The notes under the pieces were generated by a model. That model saw nothing but the letters and a program-made list of their open reading frames with translations, was not told the origin of the DNA and did not search any database. The position numbers and the translations under genes are program-made. Positions 1 through 8,476 of a stretch of 64,000 bases of DNA are shown here, piece after piece. Origin of the DNA: Clostridiales bacterium (lineage in GTDB: Bacteria > Bacillota > Clostridia > Saccharofermentanales > Saccharofermentanaceae); the NCBI GenBank assembly GCA_017478485.1, contig JAFVDI010000021.1, positions 124,001 to 188,000 on the forward strand. Reading direction: 5' to 3'. How positions within the stretch are numbered: position 1 is the first letter of the stretch; each line of letters opens with the position of its first letter.

Positions 1-492
1 AAGCGTGCAGAAACCGACAACATCGGCAACCGCATCCATCGTTCCGACTTCATGGAAATGGATCTCGGTAATATCGCGGCCGTGAGCCTTGCTCTCAGCC
101 TCGGCTATGAGTTTATATACCGCAATGGAATCAGCCTTGACTTTATCTGAAACATTCAGGCTGTTTATTATGTGCTCTATGTCGTGGAGCGAACTGTGAT
201 GGTGATGTCCGTGTTCGTGTTCATGATGGTGTTCTTCATGATGATCATGGTGGTGTTCGTGCTCATGCTCATGCATGTGCTCGTCTTCTGTCTCACCGTT
301 AACAAACACGTCGGCGTGAGTGCCTGTAATGCCGCATTTTACGGAAGGAGAGAGGGAATACTTAACACCGGGGATACCCAATGCATTGAGAGAAGCTTCG
401 CAGGCTTTGACGTCTCCTGTCGTTTCTGCGAGTGCTGCGGTAAGCATGTCTCCGGCTGCACCCATGTTGCATTCGATATACATAATCTTCAT
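1..492 (-). CDS. larC: LarC, nickel-insertion protein for the Ni-pincer cofactor (partial)
   Basis: N-terminal 164 codons of LarC (former DUF111); the rest lies beyond the window. LarC inserts nickel into the pyridinium bisthiocarboxylate mononucleotide cofactor used by LarA-type racemases and epimerases. The start [16 protein letters not shown] and the later [16 protein letters not shown] segment are family hallmarks. Residues 72-99 are an extreme His/Glu/Asp run, presumably nickel-binding, placed as in other LarC proteins. The ATG overlaps the larB stop (ATGA, 489-492), so the two are translationally coupled. In some species larC is read through a programmed frameshift; that part is not visible here. 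LarA and LarE are not in the window. Confidence 0.93.
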   Translation of the reverse strand, partial: MKIMYIECNMGAAGDMLTAALAETTGDVKACEASLNALGIPGVKYSLSPSVKCGITGTHADVFVNGETEDEHMHEHEHEHHHDHHEEHHHEHEHGHHHHSSLHDIEHIINSLNVSDKVKADSIAVYKLIAEAESKAHGRDITEIHFHEVGTMDAVADVVGFCTL

Positions 493-1238
493 TTTGTGGT
501 TCCCCCTATGTGATTGATCATGCTGGCGAGGTAACCTGCGCCGAAACCGTTGTCTATATTGACGACGCTGACACCGCTCGCGCAAGAGTTGAGCATTGCC
601 AGAAGAGCGGTGATGCCTTCGAATGAGGCACCGTATCCCACGCTCGTCGGAACAGCGATTACAGGGCAGTCTGCGAGACCGCCTATGACGCTTGCAAGAG
701 CTCCTTCCATGCCTGCGATCGCAATGATGACCTTCGCTGTCATTATCTCTTCTGAATGAGCAAGAAGCCTGTGAATGCCTGCTACGCCTACATCGTAGAT
801 CCGTGTAACATTGTTACACAGCAGTTCGGCGGTTACTGCAGCCTCTTCAGCAACGGGAATGTCGGATGTTCCGGCGGTAGCTACGATTATCTTGCCGTCC
901 GTATCGGGTACGGGTATCTTTCCGCATGCTCCGATGCGCGCTTCCTTGTAGTAGGTGAGAGGAGTGGTAACCGCAAGAGCCTTTTCTTCGGAAAGCCTTG
1001 TAATGATGACGGTTTCCTGGCCGGCTTTAAGAAGACCGTCAGCTATCACGGAGATCTGTTTCGCAGTCTTTCCTTCGCCGTATATGACCTCGGCAGTGCC
1101 CTGTCTCAAGGCACGGTGAGTATCCGGTTTGGCAAAACCGAGATCTTCAAAAGGCTTCATCTTCAGCATGAGTTCTGCTTCTTCGGGCGTGATCTCACCT
1201 GATGCAACCTTTTTGAGAAGTGTCTTTACGTCATCCAT
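489..1238 (-). CDS. larB: LarB, pyridinium-3,5-biscarboxylic acid mononucleotide synthase
   Basis: 249 residues, full length for LarB. It carboxylates and hydrolyses nicotinic acid adenine dinucleotide in the first step of the nickel-pincer cofactor pathway. An AIR-carboxylase (PurE)-like core is visible in the C-terminal half: [14 protein letters not shown], the [14 protein letters not shown] segment, [11 protein letters not shown] and the terminal [12 protein letters not shown]. The N-terminal part ([21 protein letters not shown]) is the usual LarB helical leader. A Shine-Dalgarno GAGGTG lies six bases before the ATG. It is co-transcribed with larC. Confidence 0.95.
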   Translation of the reverse strand: MDDVKTLLKKVASGEITPEEAELMLKMKPFEDLGFAKPDTHRALRQGTAEVIYGEGKTAKQISVIADGLLKAGQETVIITRLSEEKALAVTTPLTYYKEARIGACGKIPVPDTDGKIIVATAGTSDIPVAEEAAVTAELLCNNVTRIYDVGVAGIHRLLAHSEEIMTAKVIIAIAGMEGALASVIGGLADCPVIAVPTSVGYGASFEGITALLAMLNSCASGVSVVNIDNGFGAGYLASMINHIGGTTK

Positions 1239-1294
1239 TCAGCACCTCAACATTATTTATATATTTAGAATAACATCATCAGGAATGATAGCAA

Positions 1295-1320
1295 TACGCC
1301 CTGCTGACGGGCAGGGCGTA
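1295..1320 (-). terminator. Inverted repeat, probable terminator of the 1356-2040 gene pair
   Basis: A perfect 10-bp inverted repeat (TACGCCCTGC / GCAGGGCGTA) with a 6-base loop lies 35 bases past the stop of the 101-residue gene and before larB. The downstream T-tract on the minus strand is weak, so termination efficiency is uncertain. Confidence 0.55.
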
Positions 1321-1355
1321 AGGTTGATCAGTTTTGTGGAATACGGTCTTCTGCA

Positions 1356-1661
1356 TTACTTGCGGGCAAGAGCTGCGCGGACCTTGCCGTCGGGATCCTT
1401 TACCATGAGGACGACGACCCAGATGATAAGACCGAGAGCAACTACTGACAGACCGAGATATGAGTCGTTGATCATGTCAGCTGCGGCAGGAGTAAAGAAC
1501 TCGGCACCGGCTTCAAGATATTCTACGACAGAGTCAACGAGCCACATAAGTGCAGCGCCCCAATACATGAGCGCGAGAGTACCGAGTTTACGGTCAGCTT
1601 TGACGTTATACCAGGCCACGGTAGATATAACCGCTGCAAATGCGGTGATAAGCAAAGTCAT
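1356..1661 (-). CDS. Small three-helix membrane protein, unknown function
   Basis: 101 residues with about three predicted membrane helices (roughly 1-18, 27-50 and 64-88) and a short basic C-terminal tail. I recognise no characterised family. It starts one base after the stop of the preceding 125-residue membrane protein and is almost certainly co-transcribed with it. The two may form a small membrane complex; this is inferred only from adjacency and topology. Confidence 0.75.
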   Translation of the reverse strand: MTLLITAFAAVISTVAWYNVKADRKLGTLALMYWGAALMWLVDSVVEYLEAGAEFFTPAAADMINDSYLGLSVVALGLIIWVVVLMVKDPDGKVRAALARK

Positions 1662-1662
1662 G

Positions 1663-2040
1663 TCACGCCTCCTTACTTTCCGGAGAAATCGCTGCTTTTT
1701 CGGCTTTGATGCTCTTTTTCGAGACTGATATGGAGATGCTTACCATCGCGATCCAGGCTAGTGTAACAAGCACAGCCATTGCAACTCCGTTCGTAGCCAT
1801 TTCGTGAAGCATCTCTGAAGCCTGCTCAGGTGTTGCCGCATTGGTCAGGAAAGGGAACCAGGGGGTAACCTCGCCGTGCCATACGTGCTCGAAAGCGAGA
1901 AGAGCGCTACCGCCCCAAAGCATATTGTTAAGCCAGTTCATGCGCTTGATAAAAGGACTCTCAACGCCCTTCTTGTCAGCAACATGCTTGATTACTGTAG
2001 TTACGATCGCTTCACCTGTGGGTACAAGAAAACATGCCAT
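1663..2040 (-). CDS. Small membrane protein, unknown function
   Basis: 125 residues. The N-terminus (MACFLVPTGEAIVTTVIKH) is hydrophobic or amphipathic and resembles a hypothetical protein seen in other anaerobic Firmicutes. Two further helices lie near residues 40-68 and 88-110, with a basic, Ser/Lys/Glu-rich cytoplasmic tail. A strong Shine-Dalgarno AGGAGGGG sits six bases before the ATG. A possible promoter is at 2113-2141. It is the first gene of a two-gene unit with the 101-residue protein. Confidence 0.78.
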   Translation of the reverse strand: MACFLVPTGEAIVTTVIKHVADKKGVESPFIKRMNWLNNMLWGGSALLAFEHVWHGEVTPWFPFLTNAATPEQASEMLHEMATNGVAMAVLVTLAWIAMVSISISVSKKSIKAEKAAISPESKEA

Positions 2041-2112
2041 AAACAGCCCCTCCTGAAATGCGTGAATAATTATTCAAATAATAGCTTATTTTTCTTCGCA
2101 TAGAAAGCGGAA

Positions 2113-2141
2113 AGATAATATCATGGTGATAAAAATGTCAA
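2113..2141 (-). promoter_or_regulatory. Probable sigma-A promoter of the 2040-1356 unit
   Basis: Minus strand TTGACA (2141-2136). Either TTATCT at 17-bp spacing or TATTAT at 15-bp spacing can serve as the -10. The site lies about 75 bases upstream of the ATG at 2040. Confidence 0.5.
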
Positions 2142-2252
2142 TTTTTGGTTAGTTAATTTTCTTTTTGAGCAAGGGCTTTAAAGATATTTTAAGGAAAGCA
2201 ATATATGATAAACTACACTCGAAAAGAGAATGCTTTTACGAAAGGTTTTTAT

Positions 2253-3002
2253 ATGTTCAGAATGAAGATACTTGCCGTTATTGCGGCTTTTGCAGTTGGA
2301 ATGACGGCTGTCAGCGGATGTTCCGGATCATCTGTCCGCGCAGGACTCACTTCGATTACTTCCACAACTGCTTCACAGTCAGAAACAACGACATCAGTAA
2401 CATCTGCAGCAAGCAGGCAAACTGATAAGACGGAGGAAACTGCCGAAACCTCTGCTTCTGCAGCGGTTACAGCGGATACCGTAAAGACAAAGAGGGCGGC
2501 TCTAAAGACGGCTGAATACACCTGTGCTTTCGGAACCACTTATCTGGGCGAAATCGAAAACCAGGCTGCAATGGAAGTAGTCCTTGCCGAGCTTGGCGTT
2601 GATGAGAGTCTTCTTAAGGATCCTTCACGTTTCCTGGATTTCGGAGGAAGCGACATCTGGATGCTCTGCTTCAGTGATGACGTAAAGCTCTTAAAGGTTA
2701 CCGTGGGCGAAGACGAAGACGGAAACGGAAAGGAGCTTTTTAAGGCTGAAAAGGGCAGCATTCCCGATTATCTCTTCATCAGGTGCTTTTCGTCCGGAGA
2801 AATGGCTTCCTGCACCGTTTATGCGGAAGGTGATGTTTCAGGGATCACGGTCTACTATCCGGTCATGATCGGAGGACAGATCGTAATTCCTAACGGAGGC
2901 GGCGTTTTGAATCAGAGCGAGGGTTACGAAACATATATAGATATACCCGGAGAAGCGGAAGACACAGACAACACAGAAAATAAAGAGGAGGAAGAACCAT
3001 GA
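2253..3002 (+). CDS. Secreted lipoprotein, unknown function
   Basis: 249 residues from the chosen start. The ATG at 2253 is preferred over an upstream in-frame ATG (2205) because GAAAGG lies at proper spacing before it and a clean signal peptide then begins. The lipobox is AVSGC with Cys23. After it comes a Ser/Thr/Glu-rich linker to about residue 85, then a compact globular domain with no family I recognise, ending in an acidic tail. The stop overlaps the next start (ATGA), so it is coupled to the PNPOx-like gene. It is probably anchored to the outer face of the membrane. Confidence 0.8.
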   Translation: MFRMKILAVIAAFAVGMTAVSGCSGSSVRAGLTSITSTTASQSETTTSVTSAASRQTDKTEETAETSASAAVTADTVKTKRAALKTAEYTCAFGTTYLGEIENQAAMEVVLAELGVDESLLKDPSRFLDFGGSDIWMLCFSDDVKLLKVTVGEDEDGNGKELFKAEKGSIPDYLFIRCFSSGEMASCTVYAEGDVSGITVYYPVMIGGQIVIPNGGGVLNQSEGYETYIDIPGEAEDTDNTENKEEEEP

Positions 3003-3391
3003 ACACAGTCTATGATTTCTTGAAGAAGGCAGGAACCTACTATCTTGCAACAGTCGACGGAGACCAGCCGAGAGTAAGACCTTTCGGTACAGTCAACATC
3101 TTTGAGGGCAAGCTCTACATTCAGACGGGCAAGGTTAAAGATGTCGCAAAGCAGATAGCCGCTAATCCGAAGGTTGAGATAAGCGCTTTCATGGAAGGCA
3201 AATGGATCCGTGTTGCAGGCGAACTTGTTGAAGATGACAGGATCGAAGCCCAGAAGTCAATGCTGGATGCTTATCCTGAACTCGGCGGAATGTATAAAGC
3301 CGGTGACGGAAACACTGTCGTTTACTATTTCAAGGACGCTGTGGCAACTATCTCCTCGTTTACTGAAGCTCCTGTTGTCATAAAACTCTGA
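2999..3391 (+). CDS. Pyridoxamine 5'-phosphate oxidase-like flavin-binding protein
   Basis: 130 residues, the usual size for single-domain PNPOx-like split-barrel proteins. Diagnostic stretches are YYLATVDGDQPRVRPF near the N-terminus, then a GKLYIQTGKVKDVAKQI segment and PKVEISAF. These proteins bind FMN, F420 or haem and often reduce small molecules; the substrate cannot be read from sequence. A GAGGAGG Shine-Dalgarno sits inside the end of the upstream lipoprotein gene. Confidence 0.85.
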   Translation: MNTVYDFLKKAGTYYLATVDGDQPRVRPFGTVNIFEGKLYIQTGKVKDVAKQIAANPKVEISAFMEGKWIRVAGELVEDDRIEAQKSMLDAYPELGGMYKAGDGNTVVYYFKDAVATISSFTEAPVVIKL

Positions 3392-3396
3392 AATGC

Positions 3397-3425
3397 TTGA
3401 CACTTTTTTTATTTTAGTTTATTAA
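3397..3425 (+). promoter_or_regulatory. Sigma-A promoter of the 3460 gene
   Basis: TTGACA (3397-3402), 17-bp spacer, TATTAA (3420-3425). The ATG follows 34 bases later with GGAGG in between. Confidence 0.75.
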
Positions 3426-3459
3426 AGATATATTCATTTTTGAATGGAGGGTTTTTGTT

Positions 3460-5082
3460 ATGTTCTGTAATAAATGTGGTTCACAGCTTGCAGATAATGC
3501 AACGTTCTGCGGCAACTGCGGTACACCTGTATCAGCAGCACCCGCGCCTGCAGAAGCTGCTCCTGCTGCTGAAGCCCCTGTTGAGGCTGCTCCTGTTCCC
3601 GCAGCACCTGCTGAAGCAGCGCCTGTTGAAGCAGCTGCTGTAGAGGCTGCACCTGCAGCTGAGGCGGCTCCCGTAGAAGCAGCACCTGCTCCTGCAGCTG
3701 AAGCAACAACTGTTGAAGGAGCTCCTGCAGCACCCGTTGCACCTGCTCCGGCTGCCGCTCAGCCTGCTGCACCTGCAGCTCAGGGCCAGAAGAAAAAGTG
3801 GCTTATGCCTCTTATCATCGGAGGTTCTGCTCTTTTCGTAGTCATCATTGCTGTAACGATCCTCGTCATATTCCTTGTCAATCGTGACATCAAGGTCGAC
3901 CTCAATGAGTTCGCAAGCTTTGAGTATGTAGGTTATGATTCTGTCGGTGAAGCGCAGTTCAAGTTTGATTACGACAAGTTCAATGAGAAGTATGAGAAGA
4001 AACTCAGATTCACCAAGGCAGGAAAGCTTCTTTATGGTGATATGGAACCTTGTGAGGCATTCGAGAGTCTTATGTCCAACTATGCCAAGAACGGACGTGT
4101 TGTTGAGAGAGATCTTAAGAACGGCGATACCGTTACCTTCACATGGAGAGAGAGCCTGATCCTTCTTCTTACAGAGAGTTTCAAGGTTCAGATCGACAAT
4201 GACAAGCTTGAAGGAACCGTACAGGGACTTAGTATTGCAAGCACTGTCGATATCTTCAAGGATGTTGAGCTCGTTTATAGAGGAACAGCACCTAACGTTT
4301 CAGTATCCATCGACGCAGGAAACAATCCTTATGGTCTTCGTTTCCGTGCTGACAAGACGAGCGGTCTTTCAAACGGCGATGTAATTACCGTTACAACAAG
4401 CAGAGGCGCAAATCTCAAAAAGTATCTGCTCGAGAACTATGGCGTACTTCCTGAAGCTGAGTCCAAGACTTATACGGTTTCCGGCATTGCTGCTATGGCA
4501 ATGAAGCCTGAGGATATCTCTTCAGACATGATGAGCAAGATCCAGGCACAGGCTGATGCAACCAATGACGCGCGTCTTGCAAGAGATATAACACACGATG
4601 ACGAGAAACTCGTAAGCTCAGAGTGCATCGGATATTATTTCCTTACAGCCAAGAGAGGCAACAGCAACCAGATCATCTTCGTTTACCGTAATGTTGTTCA
4701 CAACACACATACCTACAACAAGAAGACATATTCGAAGGACAACGTATTCTTCTCATTCTGCTACATCAACAACATCACTGTTCTTCCCGACGGTTCATCA
4801 AGTGTTGATCTCGACTCTATGTCCATGTACACAAGCAGAAACGTATCGTTCAAGAGTACTGTAGGTTACCAGACCTGGTACTATTACGGATTCCTTGATA
4901 TGGATTCTCTCAAGAACCAGGCAATTACACGTAATATCGACAGATTTGACTATGTTGATAAGATCGATCAGTCAAAGGTAAGCGGCGGTTCAACCTCCAA
5001 AGAGGCACCTGAAGAAACAAAACCTTCTTCAGAGGAAACTTCCGCTCCTACGGAGAGTTCCGCAGCAGCTGACGCAGCCTGA
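3460..5082 (+). CDS. Zinc-ribbon membrane protein with large extracytoplasmic domain
   Basis: 540 residues. The N-terminus is a C4 zinc ribbon (Cys3, Cys6, Cys17, Cys20). A low-complexity Ala/Pro/Glu linker follows (about 24-108), then a single membrane helix (about 115-138). The long outer domain (about 140-505) is of unknown fold, and the C-terminal tail is Ser/Thr/Glu-rich. The ribbon should be cytoplasmic and the large domain outside. It has its own promoter and terminator, so it is monocistronic. Function unknown; architecture resembles bacterial zinc_ribbon_2 membrane proteins suspected of envelope sensing. Confidence 0.85.
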   Translation: MFCNKCGSQLADNATFCGNCGTPVSAAPAPAEAAPAAEAPVEAAPVPAAPAEAAPVEAAAVEAAPAAEAAPVEAAPAPAAEATTVEGAPAAPVAPAPAAAQPAAPAAQGQKKKWLMPLIIGGSALFVVIIAVTILVIFLVNRDIKVDLNEFASFEYVGYDSVGEAQFKFDYDKFNEKYEKKLRFTKAGKLLYGDMEPCEAFESLMSNYAKNGRVVERDLKNGDTVTFTWRESLILLLTESFKVQIDNDKLEGTVQGLSIASTVDIFKDVELVYRGTAPNVSVSIDAGNNPYGLRFRADKTSGLSNGDVITVTTSRGANLKKYLLENYGVLPEAESKTYTVSGIAAMAMKPEDISSDMMSKIQAQADATNDARLARDITHDDEKLVSSECIGYYFLTAKRGNSNQIIFVYRNVVHNTHTYNKKTYSKDNVFFSFCYINNITVLPDGSSSVDLDSMSMYTSRNVSFKSTVGYQTWYYYGFLDMDSLKNQAITRNIDRFDYVDKIDQSKVSGGSTSKEAPEETKPSSEETSAPTESSAAADAA

Positions 5083-5107
5083 TCGCGAAACAGCGAAAAA
5101 AGCAATC

Positions 5108-5139
5108 AAAGGCGCCCTTTTACGGGGCGCCTTTCTTTT
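5108..5139 (+). terminator. Intrinsic terminator of the 3460 gene
   Basis: Stem AAAGGCGCCC / GGGCGCCTTT with a short loop, followed by CTTTT. Confidence 0.9.
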
Positions 5140-5168
5140 GAAGTCAGTTATATTTAATATCTTTGTAA

Positions 5169-5197
5169 TTGACATAAAAGAGATTAGTGTGTATAAA
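5169..5197 (+). promoter_or_regulatory. Sigma-A promoter of the 5244 lipoprotein
   Basis: TTGACA (5169-5174), exact 17-bp spacer, TATAAA (5192-5197). The start codon lies 46 bases downstream. Confidence 0.8.
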
Positions 5198-5243
5198 TTT
5201 TGAAGTTAATTAAGAAATAATGGACCAACCTGGAGGAGATCCG

Positions 5244-6152
5244 ATGAATAAACTGAGGCTGGCTGCCGGTTTCATGGTTATTGCCATGGCTGCTACGACT
5301 GCCGGATGTGATAAGATACTGCCGCCCAAGGCTACGGCAATGACTTCAGAATCTACTGTTGTCACGTCGGAGATCACAAAGAAACCCACTGAATCAACTG
5401 CTAAGACAAGCCCGACGACGCAGAAGCCCAAGACTGCAAGCGAGAGCCTTGCGGGTGTATGGATCGGAGCTTCATATAATCCCTGTTCAGGCGGAATACT
5501 CGTAATCAATGGGGATGGTTCCTTCCATCTCAAAGAAGTCAGGAAGAAGGGTACGTTGGATCCTACTCTTGATATCAAGACATCATTCAAATCCACAGAT
5601 GTGGATGAACGTACCTGCAAAGTTCAGCTCGAAAAGAGCGGCGAGACTACATACAAAGAACTCGAATGCAAGATAGACGGCCACAAGCTCAGGATCACCG
5701 GACTTCCTTTTGCAGGCGAACTTGCCTACGATTTCTACAACAACAGCATCGATTCAGCTCCCAAGTCCAGAGATACTGAACTTTTCGGCGAATGGGTCTT
5801 CACCGGCACGAACAACAAGAAGGTCGCAAACACTGAGGACGAGCGTCTTGAGATCTATGAGGACAACACTGCGAAGTATTCGAGCTACCTTCCTAATGAC
5901 AAGAAGAAGGAGAACAGGGGAAAGGTCGATCTTCTCTATAATGTTGAATACAACTGGGACGGAAGCTATATGCTCCTGCTTTGGGAGAAGGATTCAGGAA
6001 ATCTTTACAGAGTGTATTATTCATACCTTCTGACAACGACTAAAGTCAGGTTCTTCACTCTTGTAGACCCCGTTACCAACAAGATGACGTCGCAGGAGTT
6101 CAAGCACCCTCTGCCGTCGCTTGAAGATACGACGACACCTACAGAAACTTAA
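5244..6152 (+). CDS. Secreted lipoprotein, unknown function
   Basis: 302 residues. The ATG at 5244 is chosen because GGAGGAG lies directly upstream; an in-frame ATG at 5220 has no ribosome-binding site. The lipobox is TTAGC/TAGC with Cys22. A Thr/Lys/Ser-rich linker (about 30-75) leads to two similar beta-rich halves. Each begins with a short Trp-containing strand (LAGVWIGASYN near 80 and LFGEWVFTG near 185), suggesting a duplicated lipocalin-like or DUF-type beta-barrel unit. No known family is assigned with confidence. It is a single-gene unit bounded by a promoter and a terminator. Confidence 0.82.
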   Translation: MNKLRLAAGFMVIAMAATTAGCDKILPPKATAMTSESTVVTSEITKKPTESTAKTSPTTQKPKTASESLAGVWIGASYNPCSGGILVINGDGSFHLKEVRKKGTLDPTLDIKTSFKSTDVDERTCKVQLEKSGETTYKELECKIDGHKLRITGLPFAGELAYDFYNNSIDSAPKSRDTELFGEWVFTGTNNKKVANTEDERLEIYEDNTAKYSSYLPNDKKKENRGKVDLLYNVEYNWDGSYMLLLWEKDSGNLYRVYYSYLLTTTKVRFFTLVDPVTNKMTSQEFKHPLPSLEDTTTPTET

Positions 6153-6158
6153 GGCATT

Positions 6159-6200
6159 AAAAAGGTTCTCAAAAGGGAACCTTTTTGTTTTGCTTTGTTT
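6159..6200 (+). terminator. Intrinsic terminator of the 5244 lipoprotein
   Basis: Stem AAAAAGGTTC / GAACCTTTTT followed by GTTTTGCTTTG. The stem is A/T-flanked and may also work in the opposite direction. Confidence 0.85.
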
Positions 6201-6344
6201 TTATTCCTCAGCCGTTTCGTGAGTGTAGAGGATGAGAACGACCTTTCCTGAATTATCGGTGATGAACTGCAGCTCTATTCAGTTTTTCACGTATGTGAGT
6301 GCTGTTTCATCATCTGAGGAAGGCTGTCCCAGAATCTCTTTTAC
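6201..6344 (-). pseudogene. Remnant of a decayed coding sequence
   Basis: The minus-strand frame ending in TAA at 6203-6201 reads as protein-like sequence (EILGQPSSDDETALTYVKN, then LQFITDNSGKVVLILY) but contains one in-frame TGA between these segments and another TGA just upstream. It looks like the C-terminus of a small secreted or lipoprotein-type gene that has lost its 5' part. It lies in the roughly 290-base gap between the 5244 lipoprotein and the acyltransferase, where I see no intact gene. The parent family is not identified. Confidence 0.4.
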
Positions 6345-6442
6345 TCAAGATCTCATCCTAAACAGTAAAAAGATACGTGAAAATAAAATCAAGAAAGTTT
6401 AGCATCTGATTTGTACGTTGTCGAGATTATTTGTCTTCGGAT

Positions 6443-7438
6443 TCAATCGCGAACAGTCTTTTTGACACGTGAAACGGTTACGGACAGCAATCTGGCAAAC
6501 AGAACCGAACCGATAATGGACAGGATCGGAAGGATGATCCTGATCGTATCTGCGGATATCGGAAAACTGTTAATGATGCTTCTTAGCACAAGAATGACGA
6601 TAACATGGAAGAGATAGATGTAGAGTGAATCTTTTTGGCCCAGATATGCTATGGGCTTGATGATGTATGATTCGGGCATGCGGATGCCTGTAATAAATAA
6701 AAATGTTATAAACAGGATCGTGAACGGCTGTGACAAATCGAGCCCGTTTATAGTGAAACTAAAGGATGTTAACATGAGCACAGCAGACAGCAATGTTATT
6801 GTTGTCAGAAACTCCTTGGAGAGTTTTTCGATCTTTGCTTTGTGACCCGCAACCGCATATCCGATGCACATCATGGGAAGAACTCCTGCCAGGAAATTGT
6901 TGCGGATATGCCAGCTGGCGCCTGTTGTGCCTGTGTATATTCCGGCAGCGATCCTCAGGAGGATGGTTACAGGAAGCAGGATATATATGATCTTTGTTTT
7001 GTTATACCTGATCAGGAAATAGAAGATGATATAGCAGTAGATCAGCGCCACCATATACCAAAGAAAAGCGGCATAGAAGAATTCGAAATCACCAAGGACG
7101 ATCATCCTCAGATACGAACGCGGATCAGAGAACCCGCGTATCCACAGTTCTGACTGACCGATGCTGCTCATGAGGAAAAAACTGAAGATGACGTATATGA
7201 TAAGGGTTACAGCGGTGATCGCTGTGACCCTCTTTAATCTTTTTATTATCTTTTCCGAAGCTTCCTTACTTTCTCCAAAACACGCATAACCGCTTATTAC
7301 AGCGAAAAGACAGACTCCGCCGTTGCCGGCAGCCTCCAGAATTTTACCTATGGGACCGGGAAACGGGATATGAACAAGGATAACCCCAATGGCGGCTATG
7401 AATTTCCAGAAATCAAGAAAATGGTTGCGTTTGTTCAT
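6443..7438 (-). CDS. Acyltransferase-3 family membrane protein
   Basis: 331 residues with about ten membrane helices. The N-terminal RNHFLDFWKFIAAIGVILVH motif carries the conserved His of the acyltransferase-3 (OafA/YrhL-like) family, and GGVCLFAVISGY follows as expected. These proteins move acyl groups onto surface polysaccharides or other envelope substrates. No second domain is present. No convincing Shine-Dalgarno is visible before the ATG. The substrate is unknown; the polysaccharide cluster is about 36 kb away, so a link is only speculative. Confidence 0.88.
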   Translation of the reverse strand: MNKRNHFLDFWKFIAAIGVILVHIPFPGPIGKILEAAGNGGVCLFAVISGYACFGESKEASEKIIKRLKRVTAITAVTLIIYVIFSFFLMSSIGQSELWIRGFSDPRSYLRMIVLGDFEFFYAAFLWYMVALIYCYIIFYFLIRYNKTKIIYILLPVTILLRIAAGIYTGTTGASWHIRNNFLAGVLPMMCIGYAVAGHKAKIEKLSKEFLTTITLLSAVLMLTSFSFTINGLDLSQPFTILFITFLFITGIRMPESYIIKPIAYLGQKDSLYIYLFHVIVILVLRSIINSFPISADTIRIILPILSIIGSVLFARLLSVTVSRVKKTVRD

Positions 7439-7558
7439 CGGATTGACCGTTAAATGAGGATTGCCTTAAATTAACCGCATTTTAGCATTATGAGCACTCA
7501 TTGTCGAGAAACTGAGGTTTAGTGTTATTATGTATAGCATCAAAAGAAAGGTGCATAC

Positions 7559-8422
7559 ATGGCTGATATAAAGAAGTGCCCTAAATGCGGCGGAAGCTTA
7601 CACACTAAAGTTGCCGGGAATTACATTTGCTCGCAGTGCGGCAATGCCATCCCCGAAAATGAGGCAGTCACCGTAACCGGTTCTGCCCAGACATCTTCGC
7701 CTGATTCAGAATATACCGAATTCGCATCGAGCGCATCACGCTCCGGAAACTATACTGCATCCGGAGATTCTTCATATACAGATTTTACGGCTTCAAAGCC
7801 AGAACCTGAAAAGGCTGCCAAACCTAAGAAGGAAAAGGTCAAAAAGGAGAAGAAACAAAAACCTCCGAAGCCGCCTAAACAGCCTAAGCAGAAGGTGCAC
7901 AGGCCCAGGCGTTCTTTCATCGAGTTCGTAAAGACCATGGATATTAGTCTGTGGTGGCCTGTTCTGGCTGCCGGAGTTGCAGGCATCGACTTCACGGTCG
8001 TCTTTATCCTGATGCTCATCTACAGGTTCAGATATCTTCCTTTATGGTGCACGCTTTTGGGCCTGTCCGTATATCTTATGACGTCGCTTCTCTTATGGCC
8101 TGTCTTCGACAAGGCAGGCGAGAGTCCGTGGAAGGCTCTGATCCCTGTTTTGAACTGCTATACTCTTTACGAGATATCAGGTTACAAAGGATGGCTGTTC
8201 TTCATTACGCTGATCCCGACGGTAGGACAGTTTGCGGGAATCGTTCTCGGTGCTCTTACAGCTGTATCACTTGCAAAGAAATTCGGCAAGCCCCCGAAGT
8301 GGGGAATCATATATCTGTTCCTTTTGTTCTTTGCAGGCTGGGTCCTGATCGCTGTTACGAACATGACCTATAACAGGAACGCAGGTCATCAGAAAGATAT
8401 GTCCCCGTTTCAGATCATCTGA
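7559..8422 (+). CDS. Zinc-ribbon protein with DUF5684-like membrane domain
   Basis: 287 residues. The N-terminal zinc ribbon uses Cys7, Cys10, Cys24 and Cys27. A Ser/Thr-rich stretch and a Lys/Pro-rich linker (about 84-120) follow, then four or so membrane helices. The C-terminal half (AGESPWKALIPVLNCYTLYE, then ISGYKGWLFFITLIPTVG) matches the DUF5684 pattern seen at the membrane ends of some signal-peptidase-like and zinc-ribbon proteins. No catalytic Ser/Lys dyad is evident. Upstream is an extended -10 (TGTTATTAT). The 8477 membrane protein follows 54 bases later. Confidence 0.82.
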   Translation: MADIKKCPKCGGSLHTKVAGNYICSQCGNAIPENEAVTVTGSAQTSSPDSEYTEFASSASRSGNYTASGDSSYTDFTASKPEPEKAAKPKKEKVKKEKKQKPPKPPKQPKQKVHRPRRSFIEFVKTMDISLWWPVLAAGVAGIDFTVVFILMLIYRFRYLPLWCTLLGLSVYLMTSLLLWPVFDKAGESPWKALIPVLNCYTLYEISGYKGWLFFITLIPTVGQFAGIVLGALTAVSLAKKFGKPPKWGIIYLFLLFFAGWVLIAVTNMTYNRNAGHQKDMSPFQII

Positions 8423-8424
8423 TG

Positions 8425-8462
8425 TATAATGCACTTGTCCGCATGATGTGGAAGTCATGCGG
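8425..8462 (+). promoter_or_regulatory. -10 box and 5' hairpin before the 8477 gene
   Basis: TATAAT (8425-8430) lies just after the preceding stop. A perfect 8-bp inverted repeat (CCGCATGA 8439-8446, TCATGCGG 8455-8462) then abuts the Shine-Dalgarno CAGGGGGA. No good -35 is seen. The hairpin would form at the very 5' end of the mRNA and could stabilise it or limit translation. Confidence 0.45.
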
Positions 8463-8476
8463 CAGGGGGATAGAAT

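Noticed and set aside
172..513. 113-codon Met/Val/Phe-rich frame on the plus strand
   Set aside because: It is the complement of the LarC His/Glu run; the minus-strand reading gives a conserved protein.
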